DNA of 10,913 bases, taken from assembly GCA_023263735.1 (NCBI GenBank), contig JALQUQ010000033.1, positions 1-10,913 on the forward strand, in the 5' to 3' direction. The stretch comes from Paracoccaceae bacterium. GTDB lineage: Bacteria > Pseudomonadota > Alphaproteobacteria > Rhodobacterales > Rhodobacteraceae. Every line of letters begins with the position of its first letter. Position 1 is the first letter of the stretch. The position numbers and the translations under genes were made by a program. This document shows, piece by piece, positions 1 to 6,323 of this stretch. The notes under the pieces are model-generated. The model searched no databases. It was not told where the DNA came from and was given only the letters and a program-made list of their open reading frames with translations.

Positions 1-1697
1 CCGTGGCCCAGATCGATCAACAGGGCAAGGGGCGCGTCTTGCCAACTGGCCAGATCCATGCCCGCCCCCCCGATCAATTGATCCGCACCGCCCCCCGAAA
101 TCAGCGTGTCATTGCCAAGGCCCCCTTCGATGATTTCGCTGGCTGCCGTTCCTTGAATCAGATCGGCCAGATTGGTGCCGGTCAGATGGGGAAGCGGGGG
201 CTCTCCGGCACCAAGGATCGGGGAAACCGTGTAATGCGGGGTGGGGGGCAAAAGCGCCGCGCGCACCTGATCCACCGCCAAGGCGCCGCCGTGAACCGAA
301 AACAGCCGCAGCGTTTCGGCCCCAAAGGTGATCGTCGCCCCCGTCGCGGTGGTGGTGACCGTCAGTTGATCCAGACTGCGCAGCATAGACCACTGCGAAA
401 GATCGATGCGATCTTCGGCCGGGTTGAAATTGCGGATGTCATCCCCCCGGCCATCGGCCTGCAAAATGAACGTATCGGCCCCTGCCCCGCCATCCATGGT
501 GTCTGATCCGGGGCCATCGTGAATCCGGTCGTTGCCATCGCCCGCAAAGACCGTCGTTGCCGACCCGCCGATCCGCAATAGGTCGCCGCTCCCGGTGCCC
601 GTCAGCGTGCCCGTGCCAAAAATCGGGGCCGCCACCCGCGCAGGATCGATCTGCAGGACGGTGACCCCGGCGTCGCTGCCCGAGGTGACCAGAATTTGGA
701 CGGTGTTGCCAAGGGCAATGGCGCGGATCGCCGAAATATCGGCAAATCCGACGGCGGCGGTATCCTCCCAGACTTCGATGACCGTCAGCCGGCCGTCGGG
801 GGTCAGCTCCAACAGGGTCAACCCGTCATCGCCCCCCGCCGCGACAACAAAGGCGCGGTCGTTCAGGACAAAGCTTTCCAGCACAAGCACCCCGCCGAAC
901 CGGGTGTCGCGACTGTCGATCAGGTGATCGGTCGCAACCATCCGACCGTTGGCCCCGATCTCGAGCACCGTCAGGCTGGAGGTTCCTGACGCGCCGACGA
1001 TGGCAAAGCTTTTCCCCCCCACGCTTAGGGTTTGAATCGCCGTGACATTGGCGATGGGCACCATTTGCGGGGCGCCCATATGGGTGACGGGGGTCAACTG
1101 GCCGCCCGCGCCCAAGGACAACAGCGTCACCCCCGATTCAGACTGTGAACCGGCAAGCACATAGGTGGTGCCGGCAACGGTGATCGACGCCATCGTATCG
1201 ACGGCAGCCAGATAGCGGTCTGCGGTATCCGCGATCACCGCCCGCTCGGTCAGCGCCCCGGCTGCGTCAACCTGATAGACCGTCAGGCCCTGCCCCTGAT
1301 GGCGGGCGGCAATCAGATAGGATTGCCCGGCATGGGAAACGGCCAGCATCTCGACCGCCTGCGCCGCGCTGGCGGTGCCGATATAGAGAAACGAGGTGAA
1401 CGACGCCCCCGAAGTGGGCTCGGCCAAGGCCTGCACCGATTGCACCGTGGTGCGACCCAGATTTGCGGTGATCCCATCGATCGTGATCGAAGGGCGGCTT
1501 CGGCTTTGGTCCAATATCCCCGTCGGCGCCGCGATGCCGCCAAGGACCAAGGGCAGACTGACCGTTTGCCGCGCGACATGGTCGAAAATCCGCGCTTCGG
1601 GGCCATTGGCGCCCAGCACCATATAGATTTCGGCATAAGCCGTTGGCACATCGAGGCCCGTGCCCCTGACCACGCCGGCCAAGGTCATTACAGTCAT
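1..1697 (-). CDS. RTX (hemolysin-type) calcium-binding protein, N-terminal part, cut by window edge
   Basis: An open frame of 565 codons runs from ATG 1697 off the left edge without a stop. Residues about 115-352 hold five repeats of about 52 residues, each with a core such as GLTVYQV, GVTLLSL or GLTLLEL (cores at residues 137, 189, 241, 292, 344), resembling beta-propeller blades. Two arrays of five RTX nonapeptides follow (residues 367-411 and 507-551), with FNPAEDRIDLSQW between them, as in the C-terminal region of serralysin-type RTX proteins. There is no N-terminal signal peptide, as expected for type I secretion, whose signal would lie at the missing C-terminus. The family binds calcium outside the cell; whether this one is an adhesin, enzyme or matrix protein cannot be told. 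A second ATG lies three codons downstream at 1688. AAGGG about 8 bases before ATG 1697 supports the first. RTX identity is solid; the role is unknown. Confidence 0.85.
   Translation of the reverse strand, partial: MTVMTLAGVVRGTGLDVPTAYAEIYMVLGANGPEARIFDHVARQTVSLPLVLGGIAAPTGILDQSRSRPSITIDGITANLGRTTVQSVQALAEPTSGASFTSFLYIGTASAAQAVEMLAVSHAGQSYLIAARHQGQGLTVYQVDAAGALTERAVIADTADRYLAAVDTMASITVAGTTYVLAGSQSESGVTLLSLGAGGQLTPVTHMGAPQMVPIANVTAIQTLSVGGKSFAIVGASGTSSLTVLEIGANGRMVATDHLIDSRDTRFGGVLVLESFVLNDRAFVVAAGGDDGLTLLELTPDGRLTVIEVWEDTAAVGFADISAIRAIALGNTVQILVTSGSDAGVTVLQIDPARVAAPIFGTGTLTGTGSGDLLRIGGSATTVFAGDGNDRIHDGPGSDTMDGGAGADTFILQADGRGDDIRNFNPAEDRIDLSQWSMLRSLDQLTVTTTATGATITFGAETLRLFSVHGGALAVDQVRAALLPPTPHYTVSPILGAGEPPLPHLTGTNLADLIQGTAASEIIEGGLGNDTLISGGGADQLIGGAGMDLASWQDAPLALLIDLGH
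45..179 (-). repeat. RTX nonapeptide array 2 (five units)
   Basis: Residues 507-551 of the RTX protein read as GTNLADLIQ, GTAASEIIE, GGLGNDTLI, SGGGADQLI and GGAGMDLAS. The third to fifth fit the GGxGxDxUx consensus. The array is followed by SWQDAPLALLIDL, a segment commonly found between RTX blocks, so more repeats may follow beyond the left edge. Confidence 0.8.
465..599 (-). repeat. RTX nonapeptide array 1 (five units)
   Basis: Residues 367-411 of the RTX protein read as five consecutive nine-residue units: GTGSGDLLR, IGGSATTVF, AGDGNDRIH, DGPGSDTMD and GGAGADTFI. The last three match the GGxGxDxUx calcium-binding consensus well; the second is degenerate. In this family such units coil into a parallel beta-roll with calcium between turns. 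Confidence 0.8.
648..1355 (-). repeat. Five tandem ~52-residue beta-propeller-like repeats in the RTX protein
   Basis: Within the RTX frame, residues about 115-350 repeat with a near-constant period. The strand motif G-(L/V)-T-(V/L)-(Y/L)-x-(V/L/I) occurs at residues 137, 189, 241 (S for G), 292 and 344, giving spacings of 52, 52, 51 and 52. Each is preceded by a hydrophobic strand such as SYLIAARHQ, TYVLAGSQS, SFAIVGASG or AFVVAAGGD, and followed by a turn like DAAGAL, GAGGQL, GANGRM or TPDGRL. The pattern fits propeller blades; the fold is inferred from periodicity, and the DNA itself is diverged between copies. Confidence 0.6.
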
Positions 1698-1745
1698 TCC
1701 ACACACCCTTACCCCTAAGGTCAGGGCAGTGTGGGCAAGGGGCGG

Positions 1746-1760
1746 TTAGGACCTCTTTAA
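1746..1760. promoter_or_regulatory. Candidate CtrA-type half-site pair upstream of the RTX gene
   Basis: On the plus strand TTAG (1746-1749) and TTAA (1757-1760) are separated by exactly seven bases, one mismatch from the alphaproteobacterial CtrA motif TTAA-N7-TTAA. The pair lies about 50 bases upstream of the RTX start codon. No convincing -35/-10 promoter was seen in this 143-base gap. A short near-palindrome in AT-poor DNA may be chance. Confidence 0.2.
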
Positions 1761-1840
1761 CGAATTGTGACGCGGATCGGACGCTTGATCACAGTTTGGA
1801 CGGACCGCCACGCTGTTGCCACGATCCGGCCGCGATGCCG

Positions 1841-2752
1841 TCAAACCGACGGGCTGACCGGCGACTTGCGGCGCAAGACCGCCTCGCGCCAGGTGATATA
1901 GGTGACCGAGGCGACGATGACCCCGCCGCCCAGCATCACAAAGGGGTCGAACGCCTCGCCAAAGACAAAGACCCCGGTCAGGCTGGCCCAGACCAATTGC
2001 AGAAAGACAACCGGTTGGGTGACGGTCACGGGCGCAAGCGCAAAGGCGCGGCTCATGCAGTAGTGGCCAGACGTGGCGCAGACCGCGACCACGGCCAGCC
2101 ACAGCAGTTGCGACAGGCTGACCGGAACCCAGACCCACGCCGCCAAGGGGGCAAGGCCCAGCGTGACCAAGAGCGACAGCACCGCCACGGCCTGCGCCGC
2201 CCCGACCAAGGTCGACAACCGTTTGGCAAACAGATAGCTGGCCGCAAAGCAACAGGCCGCCCCCACCTGACTGAAGTGCCCCTGCGTGACCTCGCGCAGG
2301 CCCGGGCGCAACACGATCAACGCCCCCAAAAGCGCAACGCCAATGGCCAGAATCCGGCGGAGGGCCAGCTTTTCGCCCAGAAACAGCGCGGTGCCCAAGG
2401 TCAGAAGAACCGGGTTCAGATAGCCGATGGCCGTCACCTCGGCCATGGGAATGCGGGCCATGGCGAAAAACCACATCAGCACCGCCGCAACGTGAAACAC
2501 CCCGCGCCCCAGATGCAGTTTCCAGATCTTGGGGGGAATGCCACGCCGAAGGATCGCGAAAAGCTGCGGCGACAGGAACAAAGCCCCCCAAGCAAACCGG
2601 ATAAAGGCCGATTGCGCCGCCGGAAGATCGGTGCCCAGATAGCGAACGATGCCGTTGACCCACACAAAGCTCAGGCCCGACGCCAGCATCCAGAGAATGC
2701 CGTGAAGCGCATTTTGCGGCGGGGTCGGTGCGGGCGTGGGGCTTGCTGACAT
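1841..2752 (-). CDS. EamA/DMT-family inner-membrane transporter
   Basis: The 303-residue product is an inner-membrane protein with about ten hydrophobic helices in two EamA repeats (about residues 17-147 and 162-288). Family marks are LHGILWMLASGLSFV at the first helix, R52-FxWG in the second, GYLNPVLLTLGTALFLGEKL closing repeat 1, and QPVVFLQLVWASLTGVFVFGE in the matching place of repeat 2. EamA proteins export or import small metabolites; the substrate cannot be read from sequence. I chose ATG 2752 because the preceding 21 codons of the longer frame (TTG at 2815) are Arg-rich and unlike a DMT N-terminus, although neither start has a strong ribosome-binding site. It is divergent from nasT, so a link to nitrogen metabolism is not implied. 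The stop is TGA at 1841-1843, and no clear terminator follows it. Confidence 0.85.
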   Translation of the reverse strand: MSASPTPAPTPPQNALHGILWMLASGLSFVWVNGIVRYLGTDLPAAQSAFIRFAWGALFLSPQLFAILRRGIPPKIWKLHLGRGVFHVAAVLMWFFAMARIPMAEVTAIGYLNPVLLTLGTALFLGEKLALRRILAIGVALLGALIVLRPGLREVTQGHFSQVGAACCFAASYLFAKRLSTLVGAAQAVAVLSLLVTLGLAPLAAWVWVPVSLSQLLWLAVVAVCATSGHYCMSRAFALAPVTVTQPVVFLQLVWASLTGVFVFGEAFDPFVMLGGGVIVASVTYITWREAVLRRKSPVSPSV

Positions 2753-2820
2753 GGGCGTCACAAAACGCGATGCAGACCGCCGCCGCAAGCGCGATATTGT
2801 ATCCCACACAGCCAAGGCCC

Positions 2821-2839
2821 CTGCCGCTTTCTTCGGCAG
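2821..2839. other. Small inverted repeat upstream of the EamA gene
   Basis: CTGCCG (2821-2826) and CGGCAG (2834-2839) form a six-base-pair stem with a seven-base loop. It lies 69 bases upstream of the chosen EamA start, or directly against the alternative TTG start at 2815. It could be a 5'-UTR hairpin or an operator. Its function is not known. Confidence 0.3.
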
Positions 2840-2930
2840 ATGATCGTTTTTCAGTCAAATCCCCGGTTCATGCTGAAAAAGCGAGCAAAGCGGCACCAAC
2901 TCCCTCACAGGGGCCGCGCGGGGCCGTGCA

Positions 2931-2949
2931 GTGCCGGGGCACGCGTGCC
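2931..2949. promoter_or_regulatory. Alternating GTGCC/GGCAC half-sites upstream of nasT
   Basis: GTGCC (2931-2935), GGCAC (2938-2942) and GTGCC (2945-2949) alternate in orientation with an exact seven-base period. The last two form the perfect 12-base palindrome GGCACGCGTGCC (2938-2949). A further GGCAC lies at 2892-2896. The arrangement looks like an operator in the EamA-nasT divergent region. It does not fit the usual NtrC spacing, so the binding protein is unknown. Confidence 0.35.
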
Positions 2950-2971
2950 AAATCGGGAAAAAATGCCCCGG
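2934..2971 (+). other. Hairpin covering the nasT translation-initiation region
   Basis: CCGGGGCA (2934-2941) is exactly complementary to TGCCCCGG (2964-2971), an eight-base-pair stem extendable by two G-U pairs, with a 22-base loop. The 3' arm ends six bases before the nasT ATG, where a Shine-Dalgarno would sit. It may limit nasT translation if it is transcribed; the transcription start is unknown. Confidence 0.35.
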
Positions 2972-2977
2972 TGACCC

Positions 2978-3562
2978 ATGAGCCAGCGCCTGAATATCAT
3001 AGTGGTCGAGCGCGACCGTGACCGCGCGCTTTTGATCGTCGATGCCCTGCGTGAGGCGGGCGATCATCGGATTCACGTCTTGGGCGATGAAAGCGGGCTG
3101 TCGCGTCGGATTGCCGACAGCAAGCCCGATCTGGTGCTGATCGATCTGGCCAGCCCGTCGCGCGATGTGCTGGAAGAATTGGCGCTGGCCTCGGGCCCGA
3201 TGGATCGCCCGGTCGCCATGTTCGTCGACAAATCCGACTCGGGCCTGACCAAAGCGGCCATCGAGGCCGGGGTCAGCGCCTATGTCGTCGATGGATTGCG
3301 GGCCGACCGCATTCGCCCGGTTCTGGATGCCGCCATCGCGCGGTTTCATCTGTTCAGCCGGATGCGCAGCGAATTGGCGGCGACCAAGGCCGCCTTGGAG
3401 GAGCGAAAGGTCATCGACCGCGCAAAGGGGCTGGTGATGCGGACCAAGGGCATCAGCGAGGAACAAGCCTATGGTCTGTTGCGCAAGGCGGCGATGGATC
3501 AGGGCAAGAAATTGGTCGATGTGGCCCAAGCCATCGTCACCGCGGCGGAGATCCTGGGCTGA
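2978..3562 (+). CDS. nasT: NasT, ANTAR-domain RNA-binding antiterminator of nitrate assimilation
   Basis: This 194-residue cytoplasmic protein has an N-terminal pseudo-receiver domain (about residues 5-120) and a C-terminal ANTAR RNA-binding domain (about 128-190, around ERKVIDRAKGLVMRTKGISE). The receiver keeps an aspartate in the beta-3 position (LVLIDLASP, D56), but the usual lysine after beta-5 is replaced in YVVDGL, so phosphorylation is unlikely. This fits NasT proteins, which are controlled by binding NasS. In characterised NasST pairs, NasT binds two hexaloop hairpins in the leader of nas operons and prevents termination; just such a leader lies downstream of nasS here. ATG 2978 has no good Shine-Dalgarno. 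The stop overlaps the nasS start in TGATG, suggesting coupled translation and roughly matched amounts of both partners. Family assignment is very secure. Confidence 0.95.
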   Translation: MSQRLNIIVVERDRDRALLIVDALREAGDHRIHVLGDESGLSRRIADSKPDLVLIDLASPSRDVLEELALASGPMDRPVAMFVDKSDSGLTKAAIEAGVSAYVVDGLRADRIRPVLDAAIARFHLFSRMRSELAATKAALEERKVIDRAKGLVMRTKGISEEQAYGLLRKAAMDQGKKLVDVAQAIVTAAEILG

Positions 3563-4713
3563 TGAAGACGGTATCGCTTGGATTTATCCCGCTGATCGAT
3601 GCGGCCCCCCTGATCGTCGCGGCGGAATTCGGATTTGCTGCCGAAGAGGGCTTGGCCTTTGATCTGGTTCCGGCGGCCAGTTGGTCGATGCTGCGCGACA
3701 TGCTGGATTTCGGCAAGGTCGAGGCGGCGCAGATGCTGTCGGTGGTGCCGGTGGCGCGATCGCTGGGGCTGGGCGGCGGGCATCAACCGTTGGAGACGGC
3801 GCTGGTCTTGTCGATGAACGGCCAGATCACCGGACTTTCGGCCCCATGTGCCGCGCGGTTGGGCGATGTGCCCTTTGCCGACCCCTTTGCGATGGGGCGG
3901 GCGCTGATGGGGCTGGGACAGCCGCTGCGCATCGGTGTGCCGTTTCCGTTTTCGATGCATGTGGAACTGTTGCACTATTGGTTGGCCAAGGCCGCGCCGA
4001 ACCTGCGTTACGAATTGCGCACCATTCCCCCGCCGCGCATGGCCGAGATGGTGCTGGCCGGAGAGATTGACGGCTTTAGCGTTGGCGAACCTTGGGGCAG
4101 CCATGCCGTTGACGTGGCGGGGGCGCGGCTTTTGATGCCCGGGGCCGCGATCTGGTCGCAAGCGCCGGAAAAGGTGCTGGCCATGCGGAGCGGCTGGGCC
4201 GATGAAAACCCCGATGTAGCGGGGCGGCTGTTGCGGGCTGTCTGGCGGGCCACCCGGTGGACGGCAGACCCGGCCAACCGCACCACCCTGTCAGAAGTCT
4301 TGGCCCGGTCGTCTTATCTGGATGTCAGCGCCGAATTGATCGAACGCGCGTTGAAGGGCCGCCTGTTGGTCGCCCCCTCGGGGCAGGAGGCCGATGTTCC
4401 GGGCTTTCTGACCTTTTTCGACGGATCGGCCAGCTTTCCATGGCGATCACAGGCGGCATGGATCGGCACGCGGTTGGCCGAACGGTTCGCCCTGCCGATC
4501 GAACGGTCGGCCGAGGCGGCCCGAAAGACCTTTCGCAGCGATCTGTTCCGCCGTCATCTGGCCGGGGTCGGGGCGGCCCTGCCCCGCGCCTCGGAAAAAG
4601 CCGAAGGGGCGATGCCCCAATCTGAACGGGTCTCATCGGCTGCGGGCCAGCTGATTCTGAACCGCAACCGGTTTTTTGATGGCCAGATTTTCGACCCAGT
4701 CCCGGCGATCTGA
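3562..4713 (+). CDS. nasS: NasS, cytoplasmic nitrate/nitrite sensor controlling NasT
   Basis: This 383-residue protein has the NrtA/CmpA periplasmic-binding-protein fold but begins directly with the first strand (VSLGFIPLIDAAPL) and lacks a signal peptide, so it stays in the cytoplasm. It shares the ligand-site landmarks of the neighbouring NrtA: W41 in AASWSML, H133 in FPFSMHVELLHYWL, SVGEPWGSH (about 173-181) and K204 in APEKV. The C-terminus has the RFFDGQIFDP ending (about 370-379) that I associate with NasS. In known systems NasS binds NasT without nitrate and releases it when nitrate binds. The start ATG overlaps the nasT stop by one base. Its last 30-40 residues after the core are Ser/Ala-rich. 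An alternative reading as a transport binding protein is made unlikely by the missing signal and by fusion to nasT. Confidence 0.94.
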   Translation: MKTVSLGFIPLIDAAPLIVAAEFGFAAEEGLAFDLVPAASWSMLRDMLDFGKVEAAQMLSVVPVARSLGLGGGHQPLETALVLSMNGQITGLSAPCAARLGDVPFADPFAMGRALMGLGQPLRIGVPFPFSMHVELLHYWLAKAAPNLRYELRTIPPPRMAEMVLAGEIDGFSVGEPWGSHAVDVAGARLLMPGAAIWSQAPEKVLAMRSGWADENPDVAGRLLRAVWRATRWTADPANRTTLSEVLARSSYLDVSAELIERALKGRLLVAPSGQEADVPGFLTFFDGSASFPWRSQAAWIGTRLAERFALPIERSAEAARKTFRSDLFRRHLAGVGAALPRASEKAEGAMPQSERVSSAAGQLILNRNRFFDGQIFDPVPAI

Positions 4714-4784
4714 CTAAAAATCAGGCATCGGTGCCGCGCCGCAGCATCGCAGCGCCCGAGGCGGCCCTCTTTTCCCGGGTTTTG

Positions 4785-4813
4785 TTGACAGAGGAAAAAC
4801 CGCTCCGCATCCT
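4785..4813 (+). promoter_or_regulatory. Candidate sigma-70-type promoter of the nrtA-nasA operon
   Basis: A perfect TTGACA lies at 4785-4790. Seventeen bases later stands CATCCT (4808-4813), only a weak -10 match. A start site near 4820 would place the first ANTAR hairpin (from 4822) at the extreme 5' end of the transcript. The -35 element is convincing and the -10 is not. No sigma-54 (-24/-12) element was seen here. Confidence 0.4.
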
Positions 4814-4821
4814 GAACCCAA

Positions 4822-4862
4822 GACGGAACAATGGCGTTCCGTTCCATCCCCGACAGACCGGG
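4822..4862 (+). promoter_or_regulatory. ANTAR-target two-hairpin RNA motif in the nrtA leader (NasT binding site)
   Basis: Hairpin 1 has stem CGGAAC (4824-4829) with GTTCCG (4836-4841), extendable by A4823-T4842 and G4822-T4843, and loop AATGGC. Hairpin 2 has stem CCCG (4849-4852) with CGGG (4859-4862) and loop ACAGAC. Both loops are six bases long with A at position 1 and G at position 4, the defining signature of RNAs bound by ANTAR antiterminators. The pair lies between a candidate promoter and an intrinsic terminator, and nasT is in the same locus. I infer NasT binds here to allow read-through into nrtA. The second stem is short (four GC pairs), which suits a switch that is stabilised by protein. 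Confidence 0.75.
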
Positions 4863-4872
4863 ACTAAGGCAA

Positions 4873-4926
4873 GGCCGCCTGACCCACCGCATCCTCCCTG
4901 CGGTGAGCGTTAGCGGCCCTTTTTTT
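4873..4926 (+). terminator. Leader intrinsic terminator (attenuator) before nrtA
   Basis: An outer stem GGCCGC (4873-4878) with GCGGCC (4913-4918) and an inner stem CACCGCA (4885-4891) with TGCGGTG (4899-4905) are joined by an internal loop and capped by a seven-base loop. The structure is followed almost at once by seven Ts (4920-4926). It lies 10 bases after the ANTAR hairpins and just before the nrtA ribosome-binding site, and would stop transcription unless NasT intervenes. It could also reduce read-through from nasTS. Confidence 0.8.
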
Positions 4927-4936
4927 CATGGCAAAC

Positions 4937-4941
4937 AAGGA
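4937..4941 (+). promoter_or_regulatory. nrtA ribosome-binding site, decides the start
   Basis: AAGGA is seven bases upstream of ATG 4949. The earlier in-frame ATG at 4928 sits directly behind the terminator T-run with no Shine-Dalgarno and would put charged residues before the signal peptide, so 4949 is preferred. Confidence 0.75.
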
Positions 4942-4948
4942 AATAGAC

Positions 4949-6304
4949 ATGACACGTTGCGCTTTGATGCTGACCGCAGCTTTGCTGGCTCATCCGGCCT
5001 TTGCATTCACGGACAATGTCGAAACCGATGAATTGACCCTTGGTTTCATCAAATTGACCGACATGGCCCCGTTGGCGATTGCCAAGGAAAAAGGGTTTTT
5101 CGAAGACGAAGGCCTGTATGTCACGCTGGAGGCGCAATCGAACTGGAAGGTTCTGTTGGACCGCGTGATCGCCGGCGAATTGCAGGGCGCGCATATGCTG
5201 GCCGGTCAGCCCTTGGCCGCGACGATTGGCTACGGCACGGCGGGCGAGGTCATCACGCCGTTTTCCATGGACCTGAACGGCAATGCGATCACCGTCTCGA
5301 ATGCCGTTTGGGAAGAGATGAAGAAAAACGTGCCGATGGGCGCCGATGGCAAGCCGGTTCACCCGATTTCGGCCGCCGCGCTGAAGCCGGTGATCGAAAG
5401 CTACAAGGACAAGGGCCAACCGTTCAATCTCGGCATGGTGTTCCCGGTGTCGACCCATAACTATGAATTGCGCTATTGGCTGGCGGCGGGCGGGATCGCG
5501 CCGGGGTATTATACCCCCGACGATGTTTCGGGCCAGATCGCGGGCGATGTGCTGATCTCGGTCACGCCGCCCCCGCAAATGCCCGCCACGATGGAGGCCG
5601 GAACCATCCTTGGCTATGCCGTGGGCGAGCCGTGGAACCAAGCCGCCGTTGCCAAGGGGATCGGCGTACCGGTGATCACCGACCACGACATCTGGAATTA
5701 CAATCCGGAAAAGGTGTTTGGCGTGACCAAGGCCTTTGCCGATGCCAATCCGAACACGATGATTGCCCTGACCAAGGCCCTGATCCGCGCCGCGATCTGG
5801 CTGGATGAAAACGACAATGCCAACCGGGCCGAGGCCGTCGAAATCCTGTCCCGTGCGGAATATGTGGGCGCGGATGCGGGTGTCATTGCCAATTCGATGA
5901 CCGGAACCTTTGAGTTCGAACCGGGCGACAAGCGCGAAGCGGCCGATTTCAACGTGTTCTTCCGCCACAACGCGACCTTCCCCTATTACTCGGACGCGGT
6001 CTGGTATCTGACCCAGATGCGCCGTTGGGGCCAGATTTCCGAGGACAAGGCCGATGCGTGGTATGACGAAACCGCCAAATCGGTCTATCGCCCCGACATC
6101 TACAAACTGGCAGCGGAACAACTGATCGCCGAAGGCGTCGCGACGCCCGAGATGTTCGACTTTGACGCCGATGGCTACCGCGCGCCGACCAATGCCTTCC
6201 TTGATGGCATCACCTATGACGGCACCAAGCCGAACGCCTATATCGACAGCCTGCCCATCGGTCTGAAGACCGGTCAGACGGTCGAGGCGGCCATCTCCAA
6301 TTGA
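4949..6304 (+). CDS. nrtA: NrtA, periplasmic nitrate-binding protein of the ABC nitrate transporter
   Basis: From ATG 4949 the 451-residue product starts with a short Sec-type signal peptide, [19 protein letters not shown], likely cleaved after AFA. There is no lipobox at the cleavage site, so it should be soluble in the periplasm rather than a lipoprotein as in cyanobacteria. The mature part is a CmpA/NrtA-family binding protein: [20 protein letters not shown] at the first lobe, W66 in QSNWKVLL, H170 in [22 protein letters not shown] (about 224-231) and K255 in YNPEKVFG. From memory, Trp, His and Lys in these motifs contact nitrate in cyanobacterial NrtA. It would deliver nitrate (perhaps nitrite) to NrtB. 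It is the first gene after the NasT-controlled leader. Bicarbonate, as in CmpA, is a theoretical alternative, but the nas context argues for nitrate. Confidence 0.94.
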   Translation: MTRCALMLTAALLAHPAFAFTDNVETDELTLGFIKLTDMAPLAIAKEKGFFEDEGLYVTLEAQSNWKVLLDRVIAGELQGAHMLAGQPLAATIGYGTAGEVITPFSMDLNGNAITVSNAVWEEMKKNVPMGADGKPVHPISAAALKPVIESYKDKGQPFNLGMVFPVSTHNYELRYWLAAGGIAPGYYTPDDVSGQIAGDVLISVTPPPQMPATMEAGTILGYAVGEPWNQAAVAKGIGVPVITDHDIWNYNPEKVFGVTKAFADANPNTMIALTKALIRAAIWLDENDNANRAEAVEILSRAEYVGADAGVIANSMTGTFEFEPGDKREAADFNVFFRHNATFPYYSDAVWYLTQMRRWGQISEDKADAWYDETAKSVYRPDIYKLAAEQLIAEGVATPEMFDFDADGYRAPTNAFLDGITYDGTKPNAYIDSLPIGLKTGQTVEAAISN

Positions 6305-6323
6305 TCCCCATCGCAAAGGCGCC

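Noticed and set aside
1841..2815. EamA start at TTG 2815
   Set aside because: It adds 21 Arg-rich residues atypical for the family and uses a rare start codon. It is not fully excluded because ATG 2752 also lacks a strong Shine-Dalgarno.
1746..2858. Long minus-strand frame of 370 codons over the EamA gene
   Set aside because: It is Gly/Arg/His-rich and without hydrophobic segments, while the overlapping frame on the same strand encodes an obvious ten-helix EamA protein. It is a shadow of high-GC coding DNA.
2816..2977. Sigma-54 (-24/-12) promoter or NtrC site upstream of nasT
   Set aside because: TTGGCAC occurs on the minus strand at the palindrome, but no GC element follows at the -12 position. 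The half-site spacing does not match the GCAC-N7-GTGC NtrC pattern.
4731..4773. Additional terminator directly after nasS
   Set aside because: GCCGC (4733-4737) can pair with GCGGC (4761-4765) before CTCTTTT, but the loop is long, the stem is short and the T-run is interrupted, so it is too weak to call.
4831..5031. Small frame of 66 codons starting in the nrtA leader
   Set aside because: Its ATG is inside the first ANTAR hairpin loop and stem with no ribosome-binding site. It runs through the terminator and into nrtA out of frame, so it is unlikely to be a leader peptide.
4928..6304. nrtA start at ATG 4928
   Set aside because: It lies directly behind the terminator T-run, has no Shine-Dalgarno, and adds MANKEID before the signal peptide. 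ATG 4949 has AAGGA at good spacing.
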